NCBI RefSeq assembly: GCF_014904795.1
Contig: NZ_JACZFS010000033.1
Location: 1 to 64,000 of the forward strand
Length of the DNA stretch: 64,000 nucleotides
Direction: 5' to 3'
From: Nisaea nitritireducens
Lineage (GTDB): Bacteria; Pseudomonadota; Alphaproteobacteria; Thalassobaculales; Thalassobaculaceae
A program made the translations under genes and the position numbers. Under the pieces are notes generated by a model. It searched no databases. It had not been told where the DNA came from and saw nothing but the letters and a program-made list of their open reading frames with translations. Shown piece by piece: positions 41,545 through 49,636 of the stretch; the first letter of the stretch is position 1, and each line of letters begins with the position of its first letter.

Positions 41545-42495
41545 GTCCGCATCCTCTTTATTGGCATCCGGCCCCCAGGGGTTGGAGCCTTCCTGATGCG
41601 CCTCGACAACACTCCGCCGGACTTCCCGCGTGCGCTCGAAAAACTCATAGAGCTTGTCGCCCTCGCCCCACCGGATCTGCCGCTGCAGAGCCGTCAGATC
41701 CTCGGTGAAACGCTGCAGCATCTCCAACACCGCTTCCTTGTTGTTCAGAAAGATGTCGCGCCACATGGTCGGGTCCGAGCCGGCAATCCGGGTGAAGTCC
41801 CGGAAGCCACCGGCGGAGAACCGGATCACGTCCTGCCGCTCCTGCTCCTCAACATCGAAGGCCGTGCCGACGATGGTGTAGGCGATCAGGTGAGGCAGGT
41901 GAGAGGTCAGCGCCAGCACCTTGTCGTGGTAGGCCGCATCCATCACCTCGACGATGGCGCCGACCCGGGACCACAGTGCCTCGACTTTCGCCGTTGCCGT
42001 GGGGTCGACACCTTCTTCCGGCGTCAGCAGCCAGAAGCGACCCCGGAAAAGCTCGGCAAAACCGGCATCGGGGCCGGATTTCTCCGTTCCTGCGACCGGG
42101 TGACCGGGGACGAAGTGAACGCCTTCCGGAACCAGCGGCGAGACGTCACGTACCACCGCCATTTTCACCGAGCCGATATCGGTCAGGACCGCGCCCTGCT
42201 CCAGATGCGGTGCGATCTCGGACATGATCGCGGCATAAGCGCCGACCGGCGCGCACAGGACGACACCGTCAGCGCCTGTCACGGCCTCTCCGGCGCTCTC
42301 GTGCACACTGTCGACGATACCAAGCTCCAGCAGCCGCGCCCGGACCGCCGGATCACGGTCGAAGGCCGCAAGATGGGCAGCACCGTTGCCAGCCTGACGC
42401 ACGGCGCGGGCGATGGAAGAGCCGATATTGCCGACGCCGATCAGCGCCAGCCGCTTGAAGACAGGCTCGTCCTGGGGAAGATCTGTCATGCTCAT
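41521..42495 (-). CDS. tyrC: Prephenate/arogenate dehydrogenase family protein
   Basis: A 324-residue NAD(P)-dependent dehydrogenase of tyrosine synthesis. The Rossmann motif is LALIGVGNIGSSIARAV. Family motifs are VLTDIGSVKMAVV, FVPGHPVAGTEKSGP (substrate-binding His) and LTSHLPHLIAYTIVGTA. Whether prephenate or arogenate is used cannot be told. Its ATG overlaps the aminotransferase stop by four bases, and it is last in chorismate mutase, aminotransferase, dehydrogenase order: a compact route from chorismate to tyrosine. Confidence 0.9.
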   Translation of the reverse strand: MSMTDLPQDEPVFKRLALIGVGNIGSSIARAVRQAGNGAAHLAAFDRDPAVRARLLELGIVDSVHESAGEAVTGADGVVLCAPVGAYAAIMSEIAPHLEQGAVLTDIGSVKMAVVRDVSPLVPEGVHFVPGHPVAGTEKSGPDAGFAELFRGRFWLLTPEEGVDPTATAKVEALWSRVGAIVEVMDAAYHDKVLALTSHLPHLIAYTIVGTAFDVEEQERQDVIRFSAGGFRDFTRIAGSDPTMWRDIFLNNKEAVLEMLQRFTEDLTALQRQIRWGEGDKLYEFFERTREVRRSVVEAHQEGSNPWGPDANKEDADSEGRKPE

Positions 42496-43616
42496 GATGC
42501 CGGCCTTTCCTTGCCGAGAAAGTCTGCCAGCGCATCGACCACATCGCGCATTTCCTCGCCGGTACCGATGGACAGCCGCACGGTGTCGGGCACGCCGTAT
42601 CCGGCCATCTCCCGCACCAGAATGTTCCGGTCCGCGAGGAAAGCGCGGGCCGCCGCGGCATTGCGCCCCTCTTCTTCCGGGAAACGCAGCAGCAGGAAGT
42701 TGGTCACGGTCGGCAGCGCCTCAAGACCGAGCTCGGTGAACTTCTCCACGCTCCAGGGCAGCCAGCGGTTGTTGCTCTCGACCACCGCTTCCTGGAAGGC
42801 CAGATCCTCGACCGCGGCGATGCCAGCCGCGATGGCCAGCGAGTTCACACCGAACGGCTGCTTGATGCTTTCCAGCGTCGCCGCGATATCCTTCGGCGCG
42901 TAGGCCCAGCCGAGCCGGAGGCCCGCCATACCGTACAGTTTCGAGAAGGTCCGCAGCATCACGACATTGTCGTGCGCCTCGACCAGCTCGATACCGCTGT
43001 CGAAGTCGTTCTTCGTTACGTATTCGCAATAGGCGGCGTCCATCACCAGCAGGATATCGTCCCGCAACCCGGCCCGCAGGCGCTTCACCTCATCCTGCGG
43101 GATGTAGGTGCCTGTCGGGTTGTTCGGATTGGCGAGGAACACCATGCGGGTGCGGTCGCTGACAGCGGCGAGGATCGCATCGACGCTGACAGTGTATTCG
43201 TCGTCCGGCGCCATCACCGGCACACCGCCGGCAATCCGGGTCGCCATCGGGTAGACCAGAAAGCCGTACTGGGTGTGGATCGCCTCGTCGCCCGGCTCGA
43301 GATAAGCGAGGCAGAGCGTCTGGATCAACTCGTCGGAGCCGCAACCGAAAACGATGCCGGCCGGATCGATGCCGTTACGCTTTGCCACCGCTTCCGCCAG
43401 TCGGCTGGCGGCGACGGCGGGGTAGCGGTGCAGGTCCGGATCGGCCGTGTGCATGGCCGCGAGGGCCTTCGGGCTCATGCCAAGAGCGCCTTCGTTCGCG
43501 GACAGGCGGATCACCCGCCCCGGCTTGCTCGCACCACCGTGGTTCGGCGTGTAGCTGACCATGGTCGCGATGGAGGATTTCGGTTTGATCGACGGCGTCT
43601 TATTGCTGGAAGACAT
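42492..43616 (-). CDS. hisC: Histidinol-phosphate / aromatic aminotransferase
   Basis: A 374-residue class I PLP aminotransferase. The PLP Lys is in RTFSKLYGMAGLRLGWA. FLANPNNPTGTYIP and VMDAAYCEYV carry the cofactor-binding Asn, Asp and Tyr. The C-terminal Arg that binds the substrate carboxylate is in YGVPDTVRLSIGTGEE. The position between chorismate mutase and prephenate dehydrogenase suggests that it makes phenylalanine or tyrosine as well as, or rather than, histidinol phosphate. Confidence 0.9.
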   Translation of the reverse strand: MSSSNKTPSIKPKSSIATMVSYTPNHGGASKPGRVIRLSANEGALGMSPKALAAMHTADPDLHRYPAVAASRLAEAVAKRNGIDPAGIVFGCGSDELIQTLCLAYLEPGDEAIHTQYGFLVYPMATRIAGGVPVMAPDDEYTVSVDAILAAVSDRTRMVFLANPNNPTGTYIPQDEVKRLRAGLRDDILLVMDAAYCEYVTKNDFDSGIELVEAHDNVVMLRTFSKLYGMAGLRLGWAYAPKDIAATLESIKQPFGVNSLAIAAGIAAVEDLAFQEAVVESNNRWLPWSVEKFTELGLEALPTVTNFLLLRFPEEEGRNAAAARAFLADRNILVREMAGYGVPDTVRLSIGTGEEMRDVVDALADFLGKERPAS

Positions 43617-43679
43617 GATTTTATCAGTTCAAAAAGCGTACAGGGAGATCGGATCTGGGTCCGGTGGCGGGCCGAAAAA

Positions 43680-44471
43680 TCAGCCGGCGTGAACCGGGAC
43701 CGCGTAAGCGCCGATGCGGTAATAGGGCACCTCGCCTTCGCGGCCGCCCAGATGTCGCTCCAGTCCTTCCGGGATCTCCAGGAACCCGTCCTGCTCGATC
43801 AGCCGGTAGCCGTCGCCTTCATCCACCACATCGCCCGCGATCTCGACGCCGTCGCGCACCGCGAACAGCGTCTTGTCCTCACCGGAGGCTTCCGGCTCCT
43901 GCCCGGCGACGATGAAGGCATCGCCTGCGAAACCATTCACCCCGACAGCAGCCCCGGTCTCGCAAAAAGGAAGCCGCGCAATGATGCGCGGCGTCGCCAG
44001 ACCGGTTCTGTCGGAGCACAGCTGCGGCCACCATCGTGCAGCGGTCATCGGGAAGCCGGGCAGCACGCCAAGCGTCGCCGCGCCGGCGGCAACCGCATTC
44101 AGCACAGCTTCGGCGCTGTCCATACGCTCGATCGTCGACGAGATACCGCAATGATCACGCGCCAGATCGTAGACCTTCTCGGCGCCTTCCGGCAGGTAGA
44201 CTGCGGCATGCACGTGCGTCTGCATGTTCAGGTTGGCGCTCAGAATCTCACGCCAGAACCGGATCAGCGTCGGAATGTTTAGGTAGGATTCATTGCGCGC
44301 GACGAGGCGGCGGATGATCTGCGCCTCGCGGCCCGGCCGGAAATAGGGGCCTCGGTCTCCGCCCTTGGCGTCGGCGACCTGCTTGCCGATCTCGACACGG
44401 CGCATCAACAGATCGTGCAAAGCCACGTCGATCCCGTCGATCTCCCGCCTCAGATCATCAAGCGTGCTCAC
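43680..44471 (-). CDS. Chorismate mutase with a C-terminal domain
   Basis: A 263-residue protein. The first 90 residues are an AroQ chorismate mutase (LDDLRREIDGIDVALHDLL, then RVEIGKQVADAKG and REAQIIRRLVAR). The remaining 170 residues (from about NMQTHVHAAVYLPEG) do not show the prephenate dehydratase motifs. They do contain a pattern like it (AATLGVLPGFP, PRIIARLPFCE, and an ACT-like tail with YRLIEQDGFLEIP), so a relic or variant P-protein is possible. Start is a GTG at 44471 after ggaaggctagtcc. A U-tract hairpin lies 46 bases upstream. First gene of the tyrosine/phenylalanine operon. Confidence 0.78.
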   Translation of the reverse strand: MSTLDDLRREIDGIDVALHDLLMRRVEIGKQVADAKGGDRGPYFRPGREAQIIRRLVARNESYLNIPTLIRFWREILSANLNMQTHVHAAVYLPEGAEKVYDLARDHCGISSTIERMDSAEAVLNAVAAGAATLGVLPGFPMTAARWWPQLCSDRTGLATPRIIARLPFCETGAAVGVNGFAGDAFIVAGQEPEASGEDKTLFAVRDGVEIAGDVVDEGDGYRLIEQDGFLEIPEGLERHLGGREGEVPYYRIGAYAVPVHAG

Positions 44472-44516
44472 CGGACTAGCCTTCCAATCGAACCCCGAAC
44501 GAGCCCAATCGGACCC

Positions 44517-44570
44517 GAAAAAAGAAGAATGCCGCAGAGTCGTACTCCGTCGAACTCCCGGCGCGGCGGC
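44517..44570 (-). terminator. U-tract hairpin in the chorismate mutase leader
   Basis: On the minus strand a two-part stem (outer GCCGC with GCGGC; inner GAGTTCG with CGACTC, 8-base loop) is followed by ATTCTTCTTTTTTC. It ends 46 bases before the chorismate mutase start codon. It either terminates the upstream monooxygenase transcript or attenuates the tyrosine/phenylalanine operon. Confidence 0.6.
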
Positions 44571-44629
44571 TAGCAATAGCCGTGGCAGGCAGCGAATTCA
44601 AGCGGACAGAGAACCGGTTGGCGGAAATC

Positions 44630-44669
44630 GGGACAGCTTCGGCTGGTTGAGTGCCTGACCAGCTGTCCC
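44630..44669. terminator. Strong hairpin after the ABM gene
   Basis: Perfect 9-bp arms gggacagct and agctgtccc with an inner ctggt and accag stem form a 40-base hairpin, 25 bases after the monooxygenase stop on the minus strand. There is no T run, so it may be a Rho-dependent or mRNA 3'-end structure. Confidence 0.5.
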
Positions 44670-44694
44670 GGAAATCGGAAAATTAATGCACAGA

Positions 44695-44979
44695 TCAGGC
44701 GATCTGGTCGCAGATCGCCAGCACCCGCTCCTTGACCAGCGGGGTCGAGAATTCCCGGAAATCGGCCATGAAATCGGCCGCCTTGTGTTCCTCGAATGCC
44801 GCCATGTCGGTGTAGGTTTCCCAGAGCTGGAAAGCCCCCGGGTTTTCCTGATCGCGGGCGACGAGGAAGCCCTTGCAGCCCTCCTGGGTCAGGCTGTTGG
44901 CGGCGTGCTGCTTCAGACGCGCTTCAAAAGCTGCGGCGTCACTCTCGGCAACAACCAGCTTCACGGCGATCACAATCAT
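44695..44979 (-). CDS. Antibiotic-biosynthesis-monooxygenase (ABM) domain protein
   Basis: A 94-residue dimeric ferredoxin-like protein of the ABM/quinol monooxygenase family (MIVIAVKLVVAESDAAAFEARL, then EGCKGFLVARDQENPGAFQLWETYTD). Members act on quinols or as small stress-related oxygenases; the substrate is unknown. Its ATG overlaps the methyltransferase stop by four bases, so both are made from one message. Confidence 0.82.
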   Translation of the reverse strand: MIVIAVKLVVAESDAAAFEARLKQHAANSLTQEGCKGFLVARDQENPGAFQLWETYTDMAAFEEHKAADFMADFREFSTPLVKERVLAICDQIA

Positions 44980-45758
44980 TTCTGTTTCCTCCTCTGTAAA
45001 TTTTCAGCGATGCGGCCATGACCGCCGGCTGTGTTCAGGGCTGTCGCCCGGCGCCTGGGCATTGGCAACAGTTGCCTGATTTTCACAGCCCGCCCCTTTG
45101 GCCGGGCATAGATCTGTTTCGTTGCCTCGATCAGTACCACGCCAGAGAACCGGTTGAACCAGCGCTCGCCGAGTTTTTCCACGGCGGAGGCGGAACGCAG
45201 CAGCAGCGGCGAGTTCGAGGGCGGCATGTAGAGCGCATGCGCGGTGAGCGAGGGCGCGAACATGTTGTCTTTCAGCAAGCGCGAGAGCTGCGAGGGGGAA
45301 TAGGGATGGCCGTGTCCGAAGGGGGTGCGATCGAGCCGGGCCCAGATACCGCGCCGGTTCGGCACCACGACCAGCAACTTGCCGTTCCCGGCCAGAACCC
45401 GCCAGACCTCCTGCAGCATGGGCCGCAATTGCTCGGTGCATTCCAGCGCATGGACCAGCAGCACCCGGTCGACGGAGACATCCTGCAACGGCAGCTCGGC
45501 CTCGTCGGAAAGGCAGACCAGCCCCTTGCCCTCGCGCGGCCAGTGCAGCACGCCCTGTTGCGAGGGCATCACCGCGATCACCCGCTCCGCCTCGTCCCGG
45601 AACGGACGCAGGAACGGCGTCGCGTAACCGAGCCCGAGCACGGTCTCGCCCTTGGTGTTCGGCCATAGCTCACGGATACGGCGGCGGATCATCCGCCGGG
45701 CTACCTGCCCGACGCGCGTGCCGTAAAAATCCCAGAGATCGACTGCATCGTTGAACAT
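44976..45758 (-). CDS. SAM-dependent methyltransferase
   Basis: A 260-residue class I methyltransferase. The glycine-rich SAM site is GETVLGLGYATPFL, lacking the usual GxGxG spacing. The Asp/Glu-rich loop is LPLQDVSVDRVLLVHALECTEQL and the motif after it LLVVVPNRRGIWAR. A basic C-terminus follows. It is divergent from gloB (about 125 bases between starts), the standard position for this uncharacterised family in alphaproteobacteria. Substrate unknown. Confidence 0.82.
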   Translation of the reverse strand: MFNDAVDLWDFYGTRVGQVARRMIRRRIRELWPNTKGETVLGLGYATPFLRPFRDEAERVIAVMPSQQGVLHWPREGKGLVCLSDEAELPLQDVSVDRVLLVHALECTEQLRPMLQEVWRVLAGNGKLLVVVPNRRGIWARLDRTPFGHGHPYSPSQLSRLLKDNMFAPSLTAHALYMPPSNSPLLLRSASAVEKLGERWFNRFSGVVLIEATKQIYARPKGRAVKIRQLLPMPRRRATALNTAGGHGRIAENLQRRKQK

Positions 45759-45884
45759 GTTCCATACCGGCAGTTCACATGTCGCGAAGGGATCATAGTC
45801 GCCCGCTTGGCCGCGTCAAAAGGTTGATGCTACGGTCCCGCCTGCGTTTTCACGATGCCCCACCGGATTCCAAGGAGCGAAGCA

Positions 45885-46655
45885 ATGGCCCGTCTCGAAG
45901 TGGTGCTGGTCCCCGCCAGATCCGACAATTACGTCTACCTGCTGCATGACGCGGACAGTGGCGCGACCGCCGTGGTCGATCCCGGCGAAGCGGCGCCGGT
46001 GATCGCGGCGCTTGAGGCACGCGGCTGGAAGCCGAGCCACATCATCAACACCCACCATCACGGCGACCATATCGAGGGCAACGAGGCGGTGCGGGAGAAA
46101 TACGGCTGCACCCTGGTCGGCCCGAAATCGGAGACGGCACGGATCTCCGGTATGGACGTCACGCTGGCCGAGGGCGATGCGTTCGAGTTTGCCGGGCACA
46201 AGGCGGAAATCTTCGAGACACCGGGCCATACGCTGGGCCATATCGCCTTCTTCTTCCCGGATTCGGATATCCTGCTCTCCGGCGACACGCTCTTCGTGCT
46301 CGGCTGTGGCCGGGTGTTCGAAGGCACGATGGAACAGATGTGGGACTCGCTGAAAAAACTGCGCGGCCTGCCGGCCTCGACCCGGATCTATTGCGGCCAC
46401 GAATATACCCAGTCGAACGCCCGCTTCGCGCTTTCGGTCGATGGCGGCAACGCCAGGCTGAAAGCCCAGGCGGAGGCGATCGACAAAGCGCGGGCCGCGG
46501 GCAAGCCGACCGTGCCGTCAACACTCGGCGATGAGCTGGAGACGAACCCGTTCCTGCGCGCGGACGATCCGGCGCTGGCCGCCGCCATCGGCATGGAGGG
46601 TGCCGATCCGGTCGCGGTCTTCACCGAAGTGCGGCATCGCAAGGACAATTTCTAA
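45885..46655 (+). CDS. gloB: Hydroxyacylglutathione hydrolase (glyoxalase II)
   Basis: A 256-residue metallo-beta-lactamase-fold enzyme that hydrolyses S-lactoylglutathione to D-lactate and glutathione. The dinuclear metal site is THHHGDH, with ETPGHTLGHIAF, the bridging Asp in LLSGDTLFVLGCGRVFEG and CGHEYTQSNARFAL. The C-terminal glutathione-binding domain with NPFLRADDPAL and VFTEVRHRKDNF completes the family length. The ATG at 45885 follows aaggagcgaagca. Glutathione transferase and cupin genes follow on the same strand. Confidence 0.93.
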   Translation: MARLEVVLVPARSDNYVYLLHDADSGATAVVDPGEAAPVIAALEARGWKPSHIINTHHHGDHIEGNEAVREKYGCTLVGPKSETARISGMDVTLAEGDAFEFAGHKAEIFETPGHTLGHIAFFFPDSDILLSGDTLFVLGCGRVFEGTMEQMWDSLKKLRGLPASTRIYCGHEYTQSNARFALSVDGGNARLKAQAEAIDKARAAGKPTVPSTLGDELETNPFLRADDPALAAAIGMEGADPVAVFTEVRHRKDNF

Positions 46656-46713
46656 GCCCTAGATCGGGGCCTGCCGGTTCTCAGAGCCGGTTTTCCAAGG
46701 GAGCGAACAACAC

Positions 46714-47325
46714 ATGAAACTGCTTTATTCCCCGGCGTCCCCATTCGTCCGGAAAGTCCTCGTGTTCATCAAGGAACTCGGGCTTGAGGACAAGGTCGAG
46801 CTGGCCAAGGTAACGACCACTGTGGTCAACCAGAGCGCGGAGCTCGCCGCCAGCAATCCCGTGGCGAAAATCCCGGCGCTGGTGCTGGATAACGGCAAAG
46901 GCCTGTACGATTCGCGCGTCATCACGGCCTATCTGGATTCTCTGGTCGCCTCCCCGTCCTTCTACCCGGCGGAAGGCGACGCACGCTGGGACGTGCTTTG
47001 CATGGAAGCGTTGGCGGACGGTCTGATGGATGCCGCCGTGAACAATCGCTATGAGCGGGGCCTGCGCCCGGCGGACAAGCAGTGGGCCGAATGGGGCGAA
47101 GGACAGATGAAAAAGGTCGATGGCGCCCTGAAGGCGCTCGATGCCGCGGCTGTATCCTTTGGCGACAGGATCGATGCCGGCATCATCGGCGCGGCCTGTG
47201 CCTGCGGCTATCTCGACTTCCGCTATCCGGATATCGGCTGGCGCGAGAACTATCCGGCGCTCGGCGCCTGGTACGCCAAATTCTCCGAGCGCAAATCGAT
47301 GCAGGAAACCCAGCCGCCGTCCTGA
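46714..47325 (+). CDS. Glutathione S-transferase family protein
   Basis: A 203-residue GST. The N-terminal thioredoxin-fold domain begins MKLLYSPASPFVRKVLVFIKEL (SPFVRK is the glutathione-contact loop with Ser). NPVAKIPALVLDNG contains the cis-Pro. A helical C-terminal domain follows (YCGYLDFRYPDIGW-like CACGYLDFRYPDIG). The start at 46714 follows aagggagcgaacaac. It lies 58 bases after gloB and 6 bases before the cupin gene, probably one operon of detoxification genes. Substrate unknown. Confidence 0.88.
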   Translation: MKLLYSPASPFVRKVLVFIKELGLEDKVELAKVTTTVVNQSAELAASNPVAKIPALVLDNGKGLYDSRVITAYLDSLVASPSFYPAEGDARWDVLCMEALADGLMDAAVNNRYERGLRPADKQWAEWGEGQMKKVDGALKALDAAAVSFGDRIDAGIIGAACACGYLDFRYPDIGWRENYPALGAWYAKFSERKSMQETQPPS

Positions 47326-47331
47326 TCGATC

Positions 47332-47775
47332 ATGAGCTCAGCCGATTGGAAAGCTATCGTCGCGAAACTCGGGATGCAGCCGCATCCCGAGGGCGGCTAT
47401 TACGCCGAAACCTGGCGCGACGCGCCGGGCGATGGCAGCCGGGGCACGGTCACGCAGATCTATTATCTGCTGCCGGTCGGCGAAGTCTCCGCCTGGCACC
47501 GGGTCACGGACGCCACCGAGATCTGGCATCATTACGCGGGCGCACCGCTCGTCCTGACCCTATCGCCGAACGGGCATGACGCGGAAGCGCATCATCTCGG
47601 CCCCGACGTGCTGGCCGGCCAGAAACCGCATATCGTGGTCCCGGAAGGCTGGTGGCAGGCGGCGGAAAGCCTCGGAGAATGGACGCTCGTCGGCTGCACT
47701 GTGGCACCCGCCTTCGATTTTTCCGGCTTCGAAATGGCCCCGCCCGACTGGCGGCCGACCCCGCGCGGCAGCTAA
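47332..47775 (+). CDS. DUF985-family cupin
   Basis: A 147-residue beta-barrel protein of the cupin DUF985 family. Conserved stretches: GMQPHPEGGYYAETWRD, TQIYYLLPVGEVSAWHRV, EIWHHYAG and VVPEGWWQAAESLGEWTLVGCTVAP. The His pair in WHRV and WHHY could bind metal. Family function is unknown. It follows the glutathione transferase gene by 6 bases. Ends convergent with the DMT gene, 19 bases apart. Confidence 0.85.
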   Translation: MSSADWKAIVAKLGMQPHPEGGYYAETWRDAPGDGSRGTVTQIYYLLPVGEVSAWHRVTDATEIWHHYAGAPLVLTLSPNGHDAEAHHLGPDVLAGQKPHIVVPEGWWQAAESLGEWTLVGCTVAPAFDFSGFEMAPPDWRPTPRGS

Positions 47776-47794
47776 ACGCCACCCCCTCGATCAC

Positions 47795-48688
47795 CTACGG
47801 CGCGCGCCGCCGGAAAATCATGTCCCGCGAGGCCAGCACGGCGCCGCCGACAATCAGCAGACACGCCACGGCAACCACCCCCGTGAAGGGGGCAAGTCCG
47901 ACCAGGATGAGCAGGATCGTCGACAGCAATGGCGCCGCGTAGGACGAGGCGCCGAGCGCCTGGATATCGCCGCGCTTCACCCCGTAATCCCAGGTGAAGA
48001 ATGCACCGCCCACCGGTCCAAGCCCGAGCAGGGCAACCGCGCCCCATTCCAGCATGCCGTCCGGCCAGACCGTCTGTTCGAAAGCCAGATGGCAGAGGAC
48101 ACCAAGGATCGCCGCAACGGCGCAAAAGCCGCCGACAGCCTCGGTCGGAACGGAACCGAAACGGCGTGACAGGACCGAATATCCGGACCAGGTAACCGCG
48201 CAGATGCAGGCGGCGCCATAGCCGAAGCTGTAGCGCGGATCGAGGCTGAGCGTTTCGCCGCGCGTCACCAAGAGGGCCGCACCGCCAAGCCCCAGCAGCG
48301 CACCGGCGAGATGGAACCAGCGCAACCGCTCGCCCGGCAGCAAAGCCGAGAAGACGACGATCAGCAGCGGCCAGAGATAGGCGATCAGGCTGGCCTCGAC
48401 GGTCGGCGCATTGTCGATCGCGACGAAATAGAAGAAGTGATAGCCGAACAGACCGCCGACACCGAGCAGCCAGACCATCGGCTTCTGACGCATATAGCTG
48501 AGCGGGTTCTGTCCCCGAACCAGCCAGAAGACGCAGGCGATCAGGGTCGCGACCGTGAAGCACATGGCGAGAAGCTGAAACGGCGGGACCTTGCCGGTGA
48601 GCGCGGTAAACAGTGCCAACGCGGCCCACATAAGGACAGCAGTGAAGCCGATGGCGGTCGCCTTCAGGCGGATTGCACGCTGGTCCAC
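47795..48688 (-). CDS. DMT/EamA-family transporter
   Basis: A 297-residue inner-membrane protein with about ten helices in two EamA repeats; the second half begins near ICAVTWSGYSVLSRRF. LIAYLWPLLIVVFSALLPGE and YAAPLLSTILLILVG are the repeated signature. Some members (YddG) export aromatic amino acids or methyl viologen; no such claim is made here. Start is a GTG at 48688, 2 bases after the recR stop, so it seems part of the dnaX-ybaB-recR transcript. Confidence 0.85.
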   Translation of the reverse strand: MDQRAIRLKATAIGFTAVLMWAALALFTALTGKVPPFQLLAMCFTVATLIACVFWLVRGQNPLSYMRQKPMVWLLGVGGLFGYHFFYFVAIDNAPTVEASLIAYLWPLLIVVFSALLPGERLRWFHLAGALLGLGGAALLVTRGETLSLDPRYSFGYGAACICAVTWSGYSVLSRRFGSVPTEAVGGFCAVAAILGVLCHLAFEQTVWPDGMLEWGAVALLGLGPVGGAFFTWDYGVKRGDIQALGASSYAAPLLSTILLILVGLAPFTGVVAVACLLIVGGAVLASRDMIFRRRAP

Positions 48689-48690
48689 GA

Positions 48691-49278
48691 TCAGAGTGCC
48701 CGGCGGGCCTTCAGGGCCTGGGTCAGGGTTCCGTCATCGAGGAAATCGAGCTCACCCCCAACCGGAACGCCACGCGCCAGACGGGTGATGGAAACGTCGA
48801 GACCGGCCAGTCGGTCGGAGATGTAATGGGCGGTGGTCTGCCCGTCGACGGTGGCATCCATGGCCAGAATCACTTCCTTCACTTCCGGCGCACCGGAACG
48901 GGCGATCAGCCCGTCAAGATTGAGATCGTCCGGCCCGACTCCGTCGAGCGCGGACAGCAGGCCGCCCAGCACGTGATAGCGGCCCTTGAAGGCGCCGGCC
49001 CGCTCGAGCGCCCAGACATCGCCGACATCCTCGACAACGCAGATCACCGACGCATCACGGCTATCGTCACGGCAGATATGGCAGGGATCGCTGGCATCGA
49101 GATTGCCGCAGACCGAACAGTCGCGAACTGCTTCCGCGGCAGCGCCCAGCGCATCGGCCAGCGGCCGCATCAGAACTTCCCGTTTGCGCAACATATGCAG
49201 CACGGCCCGGCGGGCCGACCGCGGGCCGAGGCCCGGCAGCTTCGCCAGATAGTGCATGACGCGGTCAAGCTCATCCAT
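48691..49278 (-). CDS. recR: Recombination protein RecR
   Basis: A 195-residue DNA-binding protein of the RecFOR pathway. It loads RecA at gaps. Helix-hairpin-helix ([17 protein letters not shown]), Cys4 zinc finger (CSVCGN and DPCHIC) and a Toprim domain ([17 protein letters not shown] and [19 protein letters not shown]) are in order and intact. It is the third gene after dnaX and ybaB, a nearly universal bacterial order. Confidence 0.96.
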   Translation of the reverse strand: MDELDRVMHYLAKLPGLGPRSARRAVLHMLRKREVLMRPLADALGAAAEAVRDCSVCGNLDASDPCHICRDDSRDASVICVVEDVGDVWALERAGAFKGRYHVLGGLLSALDGVGPDDLNLDGLIARSGAPEVKEVILAMDATVDGQTTAHYISDRLAGLDVSITRLARGVPVGGELDFLDDGTLTQALKARRAL

Positions 49279-49308
49279 CGCGAGGCTATCCTGCCGGCCG
49301 CAATCGGA

Positions 49309-49632
49309 TCAGAACGGCAGCTTGAAGCCCGGCGGCAAAGGCAGCCCGCCGGTCAGCTTCTGCATTTCGTCCTGCATCTTCTCGTCCGCCTTCGCCTTGG
49401 CGTCGTTGGCGGCGGCGATGATCAGGTCTTCCAGCACCTCGGTATCGGCCGGATCGACGAGGGAGGGATCGATCTTGATCCCCTTCATCTCGCCCTTGCC
49501 GGTCATCCGGACGGTGACCATACCGGCGCCGCTGGAGCCCTCGACTTCCAGTTCCTGCAATTCCGCCTGCATTTCCTGCATGCGCTCCTGCATCTGCTGG
49601 ACCTGCTTCATCATGTTGCCGAGATTTTTCAT
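49309..49632 (-). CDS. ybaB: YbaB/EbfC nucleoid-associated protein
   Basis: A 107-residue DNA-binding dimer. The Met/Gln-rich first helix ([20 protein letters not shown]), the strand region [19 protein letters not shown] and the C-terminal helix [18 protein letters not shown] fit the family. It starts 4 bases after the dnaX stop, so translational coupling is likely. Confidence 0.95.
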   Translation of the reverse strand: MKNLGNMMKQVQQMQERMQEMQAELQELEVEGSSGAGMVTVRMTGKGEMKGIKIDPSLVDPADTEVLEDLIIAAANDAKAKADEKMQDEMQKLTGGLPLPPGFKLPF

Positions 49633-49636
49633 CTGG

